64,000 bases of DNA from Antedon mediterranea (Eukaryota > Echinodermata > Crinoidea > Comatulida > Antedonidae), in the NCBI RefSeq assembly GCF_964355755.1, contig NC_092674.1, forward strand, positions 10,481,001 through 10,545,000, given 5' to 3'. The position numbers and the translations under genes were made by a program. The notes under the pieces were generated by a model. That model did no database searches, was not told where the DNA came from, and saw nothing but the letters and a program-made list of their open reading frames with translations. Of the stretch, positions 22,201 through 31,462 are shown one piece after another; position 1 is the first letter of the stretch; each line of letters begins with the position of its first letter.

Positions 22201-24961
22201 AATATATTTAGACATTAAATAGAAATAGATAAAATGAATTCAAAAAAAAAAAAATTTTTTTTATAGGAAGTTAAAATGACCCATAGTCATATCAATAGTA
22301 GTTGCTGAATATCTGTACTTTCACTGTACGATAACTCTTGCATACATACAGTACCTGTACCTCAATGCATAGATATCTAGATAATTCGCTTAATGAACAT
22401 TATATTAATTCAATTCGTAGAATTCAACAAAAATCAATTTTCCCATACGTTATATTCTAATAAAAGGTCCAAAAATTATGCAAACACATTTGATGTGAAC
22501 TGTACAAAAATATAGCACAGCAAATAATTTGAAGTCTGTTGTGGTTTAATATTTATCTGCGAATAAAAGTTAATTACACACTGAACGCAGTATGTGGATA
22601 GAATATTAAAACATTTTTATGATGATAGGTATATGAAAACAAGAATGTTTGATACTGTACAAACCCACCATGGACGTAAAATAGGAGTCTTTACTATTGA
22701 TGGTTATTTTTAACCTGAATGTGTGACATGCAAAAATGGCCTAGACTTTCCAACCGCATTTAGAAATAGTTCCAAGAACATTCTTCTCTGTTCAGGGTAA
22801 TTAAAATGTGTCCCATTGTGTATATCGGCCCCATGCGGATGTATTCAATACAGTACACCCCTTTTTGACTGCCTTCCAAACCATACCAACCCATACCAAC
22901 TTGCTGGATCTGTCCCTTATGTTCATACCAACACAATTAAGTGTAAAACTCTCTCCTGATCAAACCCCCTCTCCCTTAATCAAATTAAACCATCATCCCC
23001 TCCATCAACACAATGAAAGAACTTCATTGCATGTTGTATGTTGTTCGATTTATATAGCGCTTATACAATCAAAAGATTGTCCCAAAGCGCTGAGAGAGAA
23101 AACAGATAGAAATAACAAAGAAAAAAGATGGGTTTTTAAGAGTGTTTTGAAAACTATGATAGAAGATGCATTTTTAATAGGATCAGAAAGATTGTTCTAC
23201 AGTTTAGGAGCTGGAACTGCAAAAGCTCGATCACCATAGGTCTTAAGGCGGCTGGGTGGAACAAAAAGTGCAGATGGATTAGTGGTCGACTCTTTTGCAA
23301 ACTTAAGATCTATCACTGTATTTTTTTTATTATCAGGAGACCAGGGGCGGATTGCTATAAAACAGTCTTAACTAATGGTCTTAACTCCCCGATTAAAGCC
23401 GGCTTTATCTGATAGACGGTCTTACTAAAGCCACCCCTGTTAGACCATTGCTATAAAACAGTCTTAGATAAGACCGCGTAAAGTAACAAATTGAGGGCGT
23501 ACTTTGCGCGTAGAATACCAAATAAGGTAATGTTCGTCACGCTTGTTCAATTCACAATCATAACAACAGTACGTACATTTCTACGCAAGAAAATCTATTC
23601 TAGGGCTATATAAGAATAAAATCACCGTTATTATTTGATTTAACACTTAAAACTCGACGTTCTATTGGTTGTCTTTGACGATAAATAATACGTAAAAGCA
23701 ACAAAAAGAGAGGTTTAAGACTGTTTTAAGACTCCTTCGAGTAGGCTTTAATTTTAAAGACCGTTTACAGGTTAGACCGCGGTATAGCAATGGTCTATAA
23801 TGTTAGACTACTTGCTACGTCACGAATTATAGCCGGCTAAGCGCTAAGACCGGTTATAGGCCGCTTATAGCAATCCGCCCCAGGTTAAAACTTCATGACC
23901 AGATAAATATTTATGTTTTAAATGATTCGGTAAATTTGTACCAATACAGATAGTATGGCTTTAGAGTACTAATATGCAACACTGGTGAATTCATCAAGAA
24001 AATGTGGGTCAACTCTACATACAATTATGAACTGAAAAATACTAATGCTTTTAATTGACTTCTGCGTATACTATACTGTTATGTTATGTTATGTTATGGG
24101 GGATAGTTTATTACCATTAGTTAAGGTCTAATGTAAAGCACCTAGAGGGGTCAGTGATCCATTAGGTGCTATATAAATACTGTTTATTATTATTATTATT
24201 TTTAATATACAATTATTTACATATTAAAACTGTCTAGTTATTACTGTGAACAATAACAATGGGAAAATTTTTAATGAAATGGTATATATATTTGTAATTA
24301 CATGTTTTTGCTAAAAATTTTCTAATTAAAAAAATAGTTGAAAAGGCAGATAATTTGAAATCATTATTGTATACAGTACCTATGAACATGAGAATGTTAT
24401 TATAATTACTTTATGTTAAAACTAAATTACATAAAAGTAATTAAATAAACAATTAAATTAAATTTAATGAAAAATAAATTAAAAATATGACAATAAAATA
24501 ATATTACATTATAATTTCAACAACATTACTTACAATACAAATATTATATTAACTTAATTCTAAAAGCAATGCCAAAATAATAGAGTAAAAACGAGAGATC
24601 TGATTCACCAGAGACTCAACTGAAGTATCAGATTTAATTATTTTTATCGATAAACACAAGCCTACAGAAAGCTGCTCAGTAGGGATGCGTCCCGTGTAAA
24701 TACCACATACAAAAAAATAGCTTAGAAAACAGTTACACAAACTGATAAATAAATACTCACGGAAACTTGATATAAAATTCAAACAAATCCTGCTGTTTGC
24801 AAGCTAAGATTCTATCTCATAAATTCAGACTGATATTGACTTGATTTTTATCTCGCCATAGTCTAAAAAAAGACAAAATCATGGAAGAAAATTTGGTAGA
24901 ACTTACGTAATTGTGAATTTTCGTGATCTGTTTTCACAGCCAGCCTCATTGTGGTGGCCAT
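1115..24961 (-). CDS. APBB: APBB/FE65-family adaptor protein, 5' part of gene (five coding exons, continues off left edge)
   Basis: Coding exons in transcript order are 24961-24907, 17021-15688, 5109-4957, 4590-4438 and 1242-1115. They total 1823 nt (607 codons plus 2 nt) with matching phases (1, 0, 0, 0, 2) and GT/AG borders. The protein has an acidic stretch (about residues 125-205), a WW domain (about 417-445, with [14 protein letters not shown]) and then the start of PTB1 ([44 protein letters not shown]). These strings are diagnostic of FE65 proteins, which bind the cytoplasmic NPxY tail of amyloid precursor protein through PTB2 and proline-rich partners through WW. The rest of PTB1 and PTB2 lie left of the window. 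An in-frame TAA lies 18 codons upstream of the ATG, supporting the start. The family is secure; the choice among vertebrate paralogues is not meaningful here. Confidence 0.9.
1680..3345 (-). mobile_element. 5'-truncated CR1/jockey-like LINE in APBB intron
   Basis: The element lies in the intron between the 4590-4438 and 1242-1115 exons, in the same orientation as APBB. On the minus strand a reverse transcriptase frame is followed by a short 3' UTR ending in a GAATAATAATA-type tail near 1680. The endonuclease domain and first ORF are absent, as expected for 5' truncation during target-primed insertion. The exact 5' border (about 3345) is where recognisable translation stops. I could not define a target-site duplication. 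Confidence 0.75.
1860..3266 (-). pseudogene. LINE reverse transcriptase remnant (468 codons)
   Basis: Non-LTR reverse transcriptase with finger/palm motifs in order: [14 protein letters not shown] (about 67-80), [12 protein letters not shown] (137-148), [14 protein letters not shown] (193-206) and the catalytic YVDD (224-227). It ends in the [10 protein letters not shown] type C-terminus seen in CR1-like elements. It opens with a TTG, not a true start. Upstream codons in another frame (VMEAITP) look like the continuation, so a one-base shift separates them near 3265. Because 5' sequence and endonuclease are missing, the copy is dead although the catalytic motifs survive. Confidence 0.8.
3346..4437. 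other. APBB intron, no gene seen
   Basis: Rest of the intron between the LINE and the PTB1 exon. Only short, unsupported open frames and AT-rich sequence were seen. Confidence 0.5.
4438..4590 (-). CDS. APBB: APBB exon: start of PTB1 domain
   Basis: 153 nt, 51 codons in phase 0. Acceptor TTTTTCTTTCAG, donor GTTAGT (4437-4432). It encodes [10 protein letters not shown], then [19 protein letters not shown] and [11 protein letters not shown], closely matching the conserved opening of FE65 PTB1. The intron to the next upstream exon is only 366 nt (4591-4956). Confidence 0.93.
4957..5109 (-). CDS. APBB: APBB exon between WW and PTB1
   Basis: 153 nt, exactly 51 codons in phase 0. Acceptor TTTTTCAG and donor GTAAGT (4956-4951) are both strong. 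It encodes a linker with [15 protein letters not shown] and an acidic/basic end ([10 protein letters not shown]). This region is poorly conserved in FE65 proteins, so support comes from splice sites, open frame and its position between recognisable exons. Confidence 0.85.
5110..7203. other. APBB intron, no gene seen
   Basis: AT-rich intronic DNA between the linker exon and the first satellite block. The ORFs at 5245-5427 and 6781-7041 have no recognisable product. Confidence 0.5.
7204..7378. repeat. 20-bp satellite, left block (about 8-9 units)
   Basis: Tandem repeats of CACAGAGCCTAAATTGTCAC with a few substitutions and one shortened unit. The same satellite resumes at 9502 in the same orientation on the other side of a LINE. 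Confidence 0.95.
7455..7939 (-). pseudogene. LINE C-terminal region, frameshifted
   Basis: Continuation of the same LINE after the deletion: [33 protein letters not shown] and [10 protein letters not shown] are typical of the region after the reverse transcriptase. At about 7665 a frameshift near a T-run moves the frame. The end then reads [18 protein letters not shown] and [11 protein letters not shown], and stops near 7455. Confidence 0.75.
7959..9500 (-). pseudogene. LINE endonuclease/reverse transcriptase fragment
   Basis: About 510 codons open from the truncated 5' border. The start has the end of an APE-type endonuclease ([17 protein letters not shown]). It is followed by [17 protein letters not shown], a [16 protein letters not shown] fingers motif, [15 protein letters not shown] with the first catalytic Asp, and [10 protein letters not shown]. 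The frame stops soon after [10 protein letters not shown], just before the expected FADD active site. The usual GVPQG is GFPQG here. An internal deletion removed the catalytic palm segment, so the copy cannot be active. Confidence 0.85.
9502..10673. repeat. 20-bp satellite, right block (roughly 58 units)
   Basis: Long direct array of CACAGAGCCTAAATTGTCAC variants. Inside it a 60-bp higher-order period is visible at about 9640-9840 (units with ATAG/ATGGT, GAG/ATTGT, AACAGAG in rotation). A three-unit run of the variant GAGCCCAATTAGTC lies at about 10140-10200. Units have no unique spacers, so this is not a CRISPR. Confidence 0.95.
10674..11644. other. APBB intron, no gene seen
   Basis: AT-rich intronic DNA with no recognisable ORF or repeat family. 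Confidence 0.5.
11648..11826. mobile_element. MITE with about 49-bp terminal inverted repeats and TTA target duplications
   Basis: Ends AGCTTGGTTCCCACTAG and, on the other strand, AGCGTGGTTCCCACTAG. The arms continue with ACGCAA-rich sequence for about 49 bp with few mismatches. TTA flanks both ends (11645-11647 and 11827-11829). A 3-bp TTA duplication and a 179-bp non-coding body fit a PIF/Harbinger-type non-autonomous element. Confidence 0.8.
11946..12090 (-). repeat. Short hairpin repeat with tRNA-like segment
   Basis: Terminal inverted repeats ATTGGTCAGATGTTTT bound a 145-bp element flanked by AATAAT-rich sequence. On the minus strand the first 55 bases look like a tRNA D-arm to T-arm region: TGGTCAGATG, then GGTCTGGGGTTCGAGTC, a good internal box B. 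No acceptor stem or clear anticodon loop was found, so it is a tRNA-derived SINE head or MITE rather than a tRNA gene. Confidence 0.55.
12095..12350 (+). mobile_element. LINE 3' end remnant
   Basis: Plus-strand translation gives [20 protein letters not shown], the C-terminal signature of a non-LTR retrotransposon ORF2. It is followed by a short 3' UTR with an AGCGC...GCGCT stem and an ATTATT-type tail. Everything upstream is missing. Confidence 0.65.
12996..13119. mobile_element. Small MITE, terminal repeat TAAAGCTCTG
   Basis: 124 bp. TAAAGCTCTGCTTGCACTAT at the left is matched in inverse by ATAGTGTAGACAGAGCTTTA at the right, and inner GATGTGCCCA/TGGGCACATC arms make almost the whole element one hairpin. 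A truncated relative lies at 42641-42758. Confidence 0.75.
13120..15687. other. APBB intron, no gene seen
   Basis: AT-rich intronic DNA up to the donor of the WW exon. The ORF at 13824-14027 has no recognisable product. Confidence 0.5.
15688..17021 (-). CDS. APBB: APBB large exon: acidic N-terminal region and WW domain
   Basis: This exon of 1334 nt lies between acceptor TTCTTAACAG (ending 17022) and donor GTGAGT (15687-15682). It carries most of the N-terminal half: a serine/asparagine-rich start, a long Asp/Glu run followed by a basic KKKAKM patch, a second Asp/Glu block, then serine-rich sequence and the WW domain LPPGWEQC to QWSPP. Both signature tryptophans and the YYW core are intact. 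Plus-strand open frames inside the Asp/Glu region are antisense shadows of the GAN-codon run. Confidence 0.93.
17772..18250. repeat. Dispersed repeat, copy 1 of a 0.45-kb pair
   Basis: From CATCTAATACGTTCATCTA the sequence matches 20848-21300 in direct orientation with scattered substitutions and small indels. The distal part (TTAAAGATGTATTGCCCTCC onward) belongs to a wider family that also resembles 35695-35850 and the zinc-finger gene flanks. Confidence 0.8.
19672..20135. repeat. Tandem duplication, period about 234 bp
   Basis: Two near-identical copies, about 19672-19900 and 19905-20133. Each runs from a TTTTGTTTTCAAATAATAC start to GGTAGTAATCTAAACTGAA. A more diverged partial third copy precedes them at about 19600. 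Confidence 0.85.
20848..21300. repeat. Dispersed repeat, copy 2 of a 0.45-kb pair
   Basis: Direct-orientation partner of 17772-18250. Shared blocks include the stretch around CCGTGGAGAGTAATAGATAT and AGATGTATTGCCCTCCAAAA. Confidence 0.8.
22990..23280 (+). repeat. Unclassified interspersed repeat with coding look
   Basis: Contains TTTATATAGCGCTTATACAA followed by an open stretch reading [20 protein letters not shown] and [15 protein letters not shown] have an impression that similar text recurs in marine invertebrate genomes, but cannot confirm it. There is no start context or domain to support a gene. Confidence 0.35.
23344..23881. mobile_element. MITE with perfect 17-bp terminal inverted repeats
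   Basis: GGGGCGGATTGCTATAA at the left and its exact reverse complement at the right bound 538 non-coding bp. The interior is dense in shorter, repeated TAAGAC/GTCTTA and GGTCTTA motifs in both orientations. GGGGCGG ends recall hAT-type elements, but I could not define a clean target-site duplication. Confidence 0.8.
24060..24215 (+). mobile_element. SINE/LINE 3' tail
   Basis: AAAGCACCTAGAGGGGTCAG, then AGGTGCTATATAAATACTG and a TTATTATTATTATT tail. This stem (GCACCTA/TAGGTGC) followed by TATAAATA and a trinucleotide tail is a widespread SINE/LINE 3'-end arrangement in marine invertebrates. A (TATGT)n run precedes it. Confidence 0.5.
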
Positions 24962-25056
24962 CGTCCAATTATATCGCACCAAGGCTTGATGGTCGATTTG
25001 GCGTGATCCAATTTAGATTAGCTCTTTTTCTTAGCCTGTATCTGACGGCATCAATC
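24907..25056 (-). CDS. APBB: APBB exon with start codon (coding 24961-24907, 5' UTR to about 25056)
   Basis: ATG is at 24961-24959 in good context (GGACGATGG). The coding part is 55 nt (18 codons plus 1 nt) and ends at a consensus donor GTAAGT (24906-24901). The 95 nt of leader begin after a pyrimidine-rich acceptor ending CGCATAG, so at least one further upstream non-coding exon is expected. A short upstream ATG lies near the start of this leader. The encoded peptide ([18 protein letters not shown]) is not recognisable alone; the exon is accepted because its phase fits the next exon and the splice site is strong. Confidence 0.7.
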
Positions 25057-25744
25057 CTATGCGAAAGGAAACACAATTAGCATGAATGATCAGTAGGAAA
25101 ATTCCATTCTGAAATAGGGGGGTTTTACATCATTTGTATTAATATCTAAAAAATAAATACTTGGAATTCAATGTACTGTTACCTACACACAAATATGGAA
25201 TACCCTTTTCAAATGCAATAACACAAAACAATCTAAATGGAAATGTATGTAATCAAAGTGCAAAGCAGCAAAACAACAAGTTATTATTTTATTATTGTTA
25301 AAACATGAGAATATCCAAATTACTTCTTTAAATTAATGTTCAAATAATTGTATTTAACAGGGCTAATAACATATCCTATAATTACAGTAATTATTGAAAT
25401 AAGGTCGAGGTGGAATGATAAAAACAAAAAGTCATGTTAATCTAATACATTTTTATGCCAAATTACAGTTTGGAAAAATAAAAATTAGGTATGTAGAATG
25501 ATAAAAATAATGGTCACAAAAAATGGCATATTACTACAAAAAATGATTTTGTTAATACAAAAGGTTTATCAAGAAAAATTAGGAAAAATAATTAAGGAAT
25601 AAGAAAAAAGCAAAGATCTTTATTATACTATTACTGAATATTTCAGGTAAATAAGTGTTTTAGCTATAATGTCACATTAAAATGACCCATTCAACGAAAA
25701 GTTTTTTTCAATCATTTTTTCAGGGAGATAATACTTTAATTAAA

Positions 25745-26203
25745 ATTTAAAGTTCCATTCTCTACAATTTTTAACGTTTTGTAAAAATAATGCATATTAA
25801 TCAGGTCATTCCTTAAATGTACGTTTTACGGTAAATTATGATTAAAAGAGAGAAACCATGCACTAACTAAGTAGCTCGCTGTGAATGTCCTCTTGTGGGC
25901 GGTCTTTCGACCTAGCCTAGCTTAGTTTTGTAGGCCTAGTTGGTAAACCGCAGTAACATATGAACATCATGATCGATCATGGGTGAATCACAGAAGAAAA
26001 AAAAGAAAATATCAATCCACATGCAATGCATGTTGCGATTTATAGCGGGCCGCTTAAATGATAAGAGTCAATTTATTTTTCAAATTTTAACAGTTTAAAG
26101 ACGAAAAAGTTATCGCAATAGGACCATATAGTATGTATTTTCATAAATGTAGTTTCTGACCTTAAATTAGATATAAAAAATGTACGGAATGACTTGAACC
26201 AAT
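25745..26203. mobile_element. Internally deleted relative of the 30638-31277 MITE
   Basis: Left end TTTAAAGTTCCATTCTCTAC and right end TGTACGGAATGACTTGAA are diverged forms of the terminal repeats at 30638-31277. Internal blocks such as GATTTATAGCGGGCCGCT and TTATCGCAATAGGACCATAT match. A central segment present in the longer copy is missing. Confidence 0.7.
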
Positions 26204-26741
26204 TTAATTATACTAGGTACTGCTAACATACAGTATTAAAGTTGGTTACATATAATTATTGTAATTGTTCAACATCATTCTACAATTTCTCTCCTTTTGG
26301 TAGATTGTAATAAATTAATATTTTATATTATAACTTGCATTTAATTCTAGAAATTCTAGAGGTATGTTACAATGTTGCTACTCGGATATTGTAATATCTG
26401 GTAACTGAATACGGTTATGCCACAATTGATTTATATTCAAATGATTAACAATCTAATGAGAATCGGATGCAGCATTAATTACTGATGATTTGACACTGTA
26501 CTGTACATTTTAAAGTGTTATTATAAACAGTATTCTAGATGATAAAACGAGTCTTCTCGGATAAGGACTATAAACCGTAGGTCCAGTGTACACATCTAGC
26601 TCATGTGCACTTTAAAGAACCTAGTACATCTTTCGAGGCGAGTGGGGGGTTACTAGTACACACACACTGTCGCACAAAGTCACTTATCATAACTGGGCCC
26701 TCCAATCTTTGGCTGAAGAGGCTACCCAGCAAAGAAATAAT

Positions 26742-26776
26742 ATATACTGTAGGATAGATAGGATAGGATAGGATAG
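26742..26776. repeat. (GGATA)n microsatellite
   Basis: Short GGATA/GATAG run immediately before the LINE remnant that follows. Confidence 0.8.
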
Positions 26777-26784
26777 ATACTAAA

Positions 26785-27296
26785 TTTACCAGATATGGTT
26801 CAAAGAATGAAATTTCATAGTATAATTTTTGTAGTTAAGTGTTTGCATAATTTAATTGATTTTGATATATTTGAATACCTTACAATTAATTCTCGGTATC
26901 CAGAGTCGCTCACCTTTAAACACATGTATGCTAGAACTAATGCATTTAAATACTCCCTGTTTGTTAATTTTCCTCGAATATGGGAATGTATCCCGCATGA
27001 AGTTCGTAACAAAGTCCTGTTTAACTTTGGGGGGTTTAGAAGGGATTTGAAAAAATGTATTACTGATATCGAATTCATCTAGACTATCACTGTGTTTTTA
27101 TGTCTTTTGCGTTTTTCGTACTATTAGTTGGGAAAGCCACTCGACAGTGCAGTTCTTTTGAACTGATCCACTTTTGGTTACCCGCAGGTGCTGATAGTAC
27201 TTTGTTCTGTTTTGTTGAATGATGCCGTGCCTTGTTTATGATTTTTGTATGTTACCTGGAAATTGAATAAAATATAAAATAAAATAAAATAAAATA
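26785..27296 (+). mobile_element. LINE 3' end remnant with (AAAAT)n tail
   Basis: The open frame 26795-27082 reads FEYLTINSRYPESLTFKHMY, then YSLFVNFPRIWECIPHEVRN and FRRDLKKCI. This is the usual C-terminal region of non-LTR ORF2 proteins, after the reverse transcriptase. It is followed by about 200 bp of 3' UTR and a TAAAATAAAATAAAAT tail. The 5' end is severely truncated, so no enzyme domain remains. Confidence 0.7.
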
Positions 27297-29479
27297 TGTG
27301 TCTGCCTCCAATCAAAGACCATAACTTGGGATTTGAGTAGTCTACTACAGTATACTAGATACATAATGTAGGATGTCTCCAATGAAAGACTATACATTTT
27401 TTTACAGTACTATTATAGTACTATAGTAAAAGCAAGCAAGGAAGGAATGTTTTATGTAAGGAGAGAAAAAAGGGGGCATATATGAAAGATAGCAGATGTG
27501 GTATTAGATGGAGAAAGGTATATTGTAAGTAGAAAGAATTGGTAAATACCACAGGGAAACAAGCTGAAAAAAGAAAAACAAAATTAATAAGATGTCTCAG
27601 ATTATAATTTTATAATAGTGTTTTACTTATAATTGAAAATTTAGCGACAAAAATGATTTACCTGGTAAAACAGTAGTTTAATTTTATTTTTAATAATCAA
27701 CCACAAGCCCATTGGTCTGGAAGACAATGGATTTTTGCTAAATTTAAATGTTTATTTTGTTTTTTTATAAGTGAAATAATTATGTTTTTGCTGATTTCTT
27801 TTGTAAACCTTTATTAAAACTACAAATGATCTAGTAAAATGTTATTTTATTCACCTTTTATACATCTTTAAGAGTAATTGACTAACAAATTTTCTTACTT
27901 TTGTTTTTGTTTACATTTTATACAACCTCATGGAAGAACACCTGTCTGGTGAATGAATTTATTCCATTACAAATAGAAGATAATATATCATTATGCATCC
28001 AACCTATGATGGGATCCTTGAAAATATAATAAAGAATATTAAATAATATTTTATAATGAATTATTAGCAAAATTGACTGCCAGGTGGAATTGTGCATATA
28101 AAACAGAATAAAATATACATTTATTCTCAATAGATCTCATTTAAAATGTTCACAAAATAATTATTCTTACACTGCAGCTGGCTGTACTGACAGGAATACA
28201 AGGTCAATATTAAATCGACCTTACAATTGGTGTTTAAAAAATGCTTATTACAAGTAATGAACTATTGAGAACTGCACTCAAATATATTACATTGATTAAA
28301 TCAGTATATGAATTTCAGTATAAGGCTTAAACATACAGTAGGTTTTTTTTCAAGAATAAATGCGGCTTGTTGAAAAATATAATGTTGTGAATGTTATTGT
28401 TTTCATGAATAAATTGTTTGTTTTACAATTAATTCTATCTCTAAAGTCTAATGTTCACAAGAGTGTATTTCATTTTAAATCAATGATTTTATTATAGTAC
28501 AGTACATGCCAAGTATAAAAACATGGGACAAAAATAAAGTAGGGGCACCGTCATGAAGAAAAGAAAAAGGTTGAAATAAAAAAAGCTTTTTTATTATTTA
28601 ATTAATAATAAAGAGGATAAAAAATGTGAATTTTTATGAATTTAAGACTCTTTGCAAATTCTATTGTTTGAACTTATCATGATATGGTCATTAACTAAAA
28701 CTTTTTTGAAAAGTACCGTATCATATGAAATGCCAAAAGTGCCAAATGCAATGAACATTTTACATTTCATGTTATTGTTACATATGAAACTAAATTATGT
28801 TTTGTTATACTTATATTAAACATCCAGAAAAGAAATTATCGCTCTCCATCCTTGATAAAAAATTATATTGCTTTCTGAAATAAATTCTTGGACGGGTGTT
28901 CAATGTCTTTTAGAATTGACTCCTTGGAAAAGGCCTATTTCAGTTTATCCATGTATATATAGGCACATATATCTAGATTATAGTAGTAATTAAGAAAAAC
29001 TACAAACGCATTTAACAGTTGGTTATTTGTAAGTTAGGTTATTACAGTGCAGATCTTTTATTTTCAATAATGTTTAAATACATATGAACTCTTGAGAACT
29101 TGTTTGTTTATAATAAAAATGACGCATGGAGTAGGAACTTAGGAACATGTGAACTTAATCACCCCTGGGCTGACTTCACAGTTATTTCAGTCTTCTACTG
29201 CAGGTGGTTAATATGTCACAGACAAAACTGGTATCAAAACAAAAAAACTCTGTTAATATTAAAAGAAATCAATGAATAAATATACTGTACTTGCCTACAG
29301 TATAGTGTAGTAGGCTTATAACATTACTCAAGACTAGGGAATAGTACAATTAAACAATCTTCCCTGGTCAAGACACCTTTGGGCATGAAAAAAAGGTTTT
29401 TTGTTACAGAAAGTTTGTTACAAATAAATTTTAATAGTGAATTTAGGACCTTTGTTTTCTTACAGTATGTTATCATCTT
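27297..29479. other. No gene seen
   Basis: AT-rich sequence upstream of the APBB start exon. If APBB has a distal 5' UTR exon this is intron. The minus-strand ORF 27918-28130 is not recognisable. Confidence 0.5.
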
Positions 29480-30004
29480 AGGGCCTGTTTCTGTTGAGCA
29501 GAAATAATCGATTATTAACCGTTTATTTTTTTAATCGATTATTTTTGGGCAGCAGAAACGGCGCAAAATAAAATAACCGATTAAAAATAACCGATTAAAA
29601 ACACTCAATCCATTGCATGTTTTAATCGATTATTTCTTGTTTTAACCGATTATTACGGAGCAGTTTTGAGCTGCAACACAAATAGCGATTATTGACCACA
29701 CTTTGATCTCTAGAGTATGGCAATCCTCATTCACAAACATGCATTGCTTTACGAGTTCAATTTTTAATCCTACATGTGAGAGTTTTAGGCAGCGATAGGA
29801 TGTAAACAAACCAACTCTCATCGGCCTTCCATAACTTGAACTGCGGGTATGGATGACGTGATTTTTAAAAAGCGATTACCAGATAACCGATTAACGTCGG
29901 AGAACATTTTCAGTTGCAACGCGATCATTTCTGTGGTTTGTGGTACTTAGAAAAAAATCGATATTATTTTTTTTTTTATTATTTTTTCAGCAGAAACAGA
30001 CCCT
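29480..30004. mobile_element. MITE rich in internal ATCGATTA motifs
   Basis: Left end AGGGCCTGTTTCTGTTG and right end (reverse strand) AGGGTCTGTTTCTGCTG bound 525 bp. The left third repeats AATCGATTATT and AACCGATTA in both orientations many times. No ORF was found and no clear target-site duplication. Confidence 0.7.
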
Positions 30005-30009
30005 TCATT

Positions 30010-30213
30010 CTCAATTGAGGAAATTTGGTTTAGGTTGTCTGTCGATCCCATTACATTCAACGACAGGAGCTGAGATGAGGCTACTACACTGGGGTATATC
30101 CTCCTACTCATCTGAAAGGCGCACTGGATGTCTTGAATTGAAGATTGAACATGTGTCAATTTTAAGGTTATGGTTTGTAGCGTCCCTGCCTTAACCACTT
30201 AGGCCACTAAAAC
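30010..30213 (-). repeat. tRNA-derived SINE-like sequence
   Basis: The minus strand begins AGTGGCCTAAGTGGTTAAGG, close to the D-arm region (box A) of class II tRNAs such as tRNA-Ser/Leu. A weak box B-like TGTTCAATCTT follows some 50 bases on. A non-tRNA body continues to about 30010. No mature tRNA fold is possible. Confidence 0.45.
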
Positions 30214-30637
30214 TTTTTTCAGTTCAGTTGTTTGTGCTTAAAACCCAGTCAATATGCAGGGAGATGGGTATATTAAATGGCAAATCTATTACATGTATAT
30301 GATGTGAAAGTATCATTGAAACCAGTCCATCTTATGGTTTCAAAGATAAATAAGGTAAAGCTTTTGAGAACCACGATGACTAAAACATTGCTAAAAAAGA
30401 GAACTTGATAAAATCGAAAATATTGTTATTTTTAGCAATGATGTAAAGTGTAATCATCCAAGGATAAGACTTGGCACAACGCCATGATGACAAACACCAC
30501 TTTACAACCAAAATGCAGAAAGAATTACATGTTACATCTTGTAAGTCAACATAGTTGAGTTATTAGGAATCACTTCAGAATTATTTTGATGTTTCATTCT
30601 GTCTAAATTGAACTTTCAGTGGTAAAACATTTATTTC

Positions 30638-31277
30638 TTAAAGACCCCTTCCCTGCAATTTTGGACGTTTTTTGGAAAATAATACATATATATCACTTTA
30701 AAAACATTAAACCATGTCATTCCTTGTCTTAAATGTACGTTTTATGGTAAATTATGATAAAAAGTGAGAAACAATGCACTACCTACTGTAAGTAGCTCGC
30801 GGCGATCGACCTCTCGTGGACGGTCTTAGGCCTAGCCTAGCTAGGCTTAGTTTTGTAGGCCTAGCTGGTAAACATCGGTAACGTACGAACATCGTACGCG
30901 AGCTATATACCTAGCCTGACGTTGTATAGTTGCTGCATTAATTGTCTTTCTATTTTTGCCAGACTCCGTTGATACAAATTGGGGAAAACCCGGTATTTTC
31001 GCTGAAAAGTTAGGAGTCTTCCATTTGTTTTGGCCTCACGATCGATCGAAAAGTGGGCGAATTACAGGTGAAAAACAAAAATATCAATCCGCGCGCAATG
31101 CATTTTGGGATTTATAGCGGGCCGCTATAATTATTAGAATCGGCTTATTTTTCACATTTTTAACCGTTTAAAGACGAAAAAAGTTATCGCAATAGGACCA
31201 TATAGTATTATTTTTACATTAAATATAGTTTGTGATCTTAAATTAGATCTAAAAAAACGTAGGGAATGGGGCTTTAA
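30638..31277. mobile_element. MITE with TTAA-type ends
   Basis: Left TTAAAGACCCCTTCCCTGCA and right (reverse strand) TTAAAGCCCCATTCCCTACG form terminal inverted repeats. TTAA at both borders suggests a TTAA-target element such as piggyBac/Kolobok type. The 640-bp body is non-coding, with TAGGCCTA-type palindromes and CGATCG-rich stretches. A shorter relative lies at 25745-26203. Confidence 0.7.
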
Positions 31278-31462
31278 GTTGTTTAAATTCACTTAAATGT
31301 ATTAATCCTTAAAAAAAATTTAAAAAAAGCAGAGGTGGTTTGAAAATCAAGAGAAGGACTCATGCATACAAATGAAAGAGACATACAATAATTTAAAACT
31401 TGATGTTATTATTTCACTAATGTTTGAAAGTAACTGAATGACTAGTCTGTATTAACAGATAT

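Larger units (their letters stand above)
17022..24906. other. APBB first coding intron, repeat-bearing
   Basis: A 7.9-kb intron. Besides the repeats listed separately it holds AT-rich sequence and short unsupported ORFs, such as 20457-20750 and 24549-24782. Confidence 0.6.

Noticed and set aside
22808-23239. 143-codon plus-strand ORF as a gene
   Set aside because: It spans low-complexity sequence and an interspersed-repeat-like part, with no domain or splice context; kept only as a repeat.
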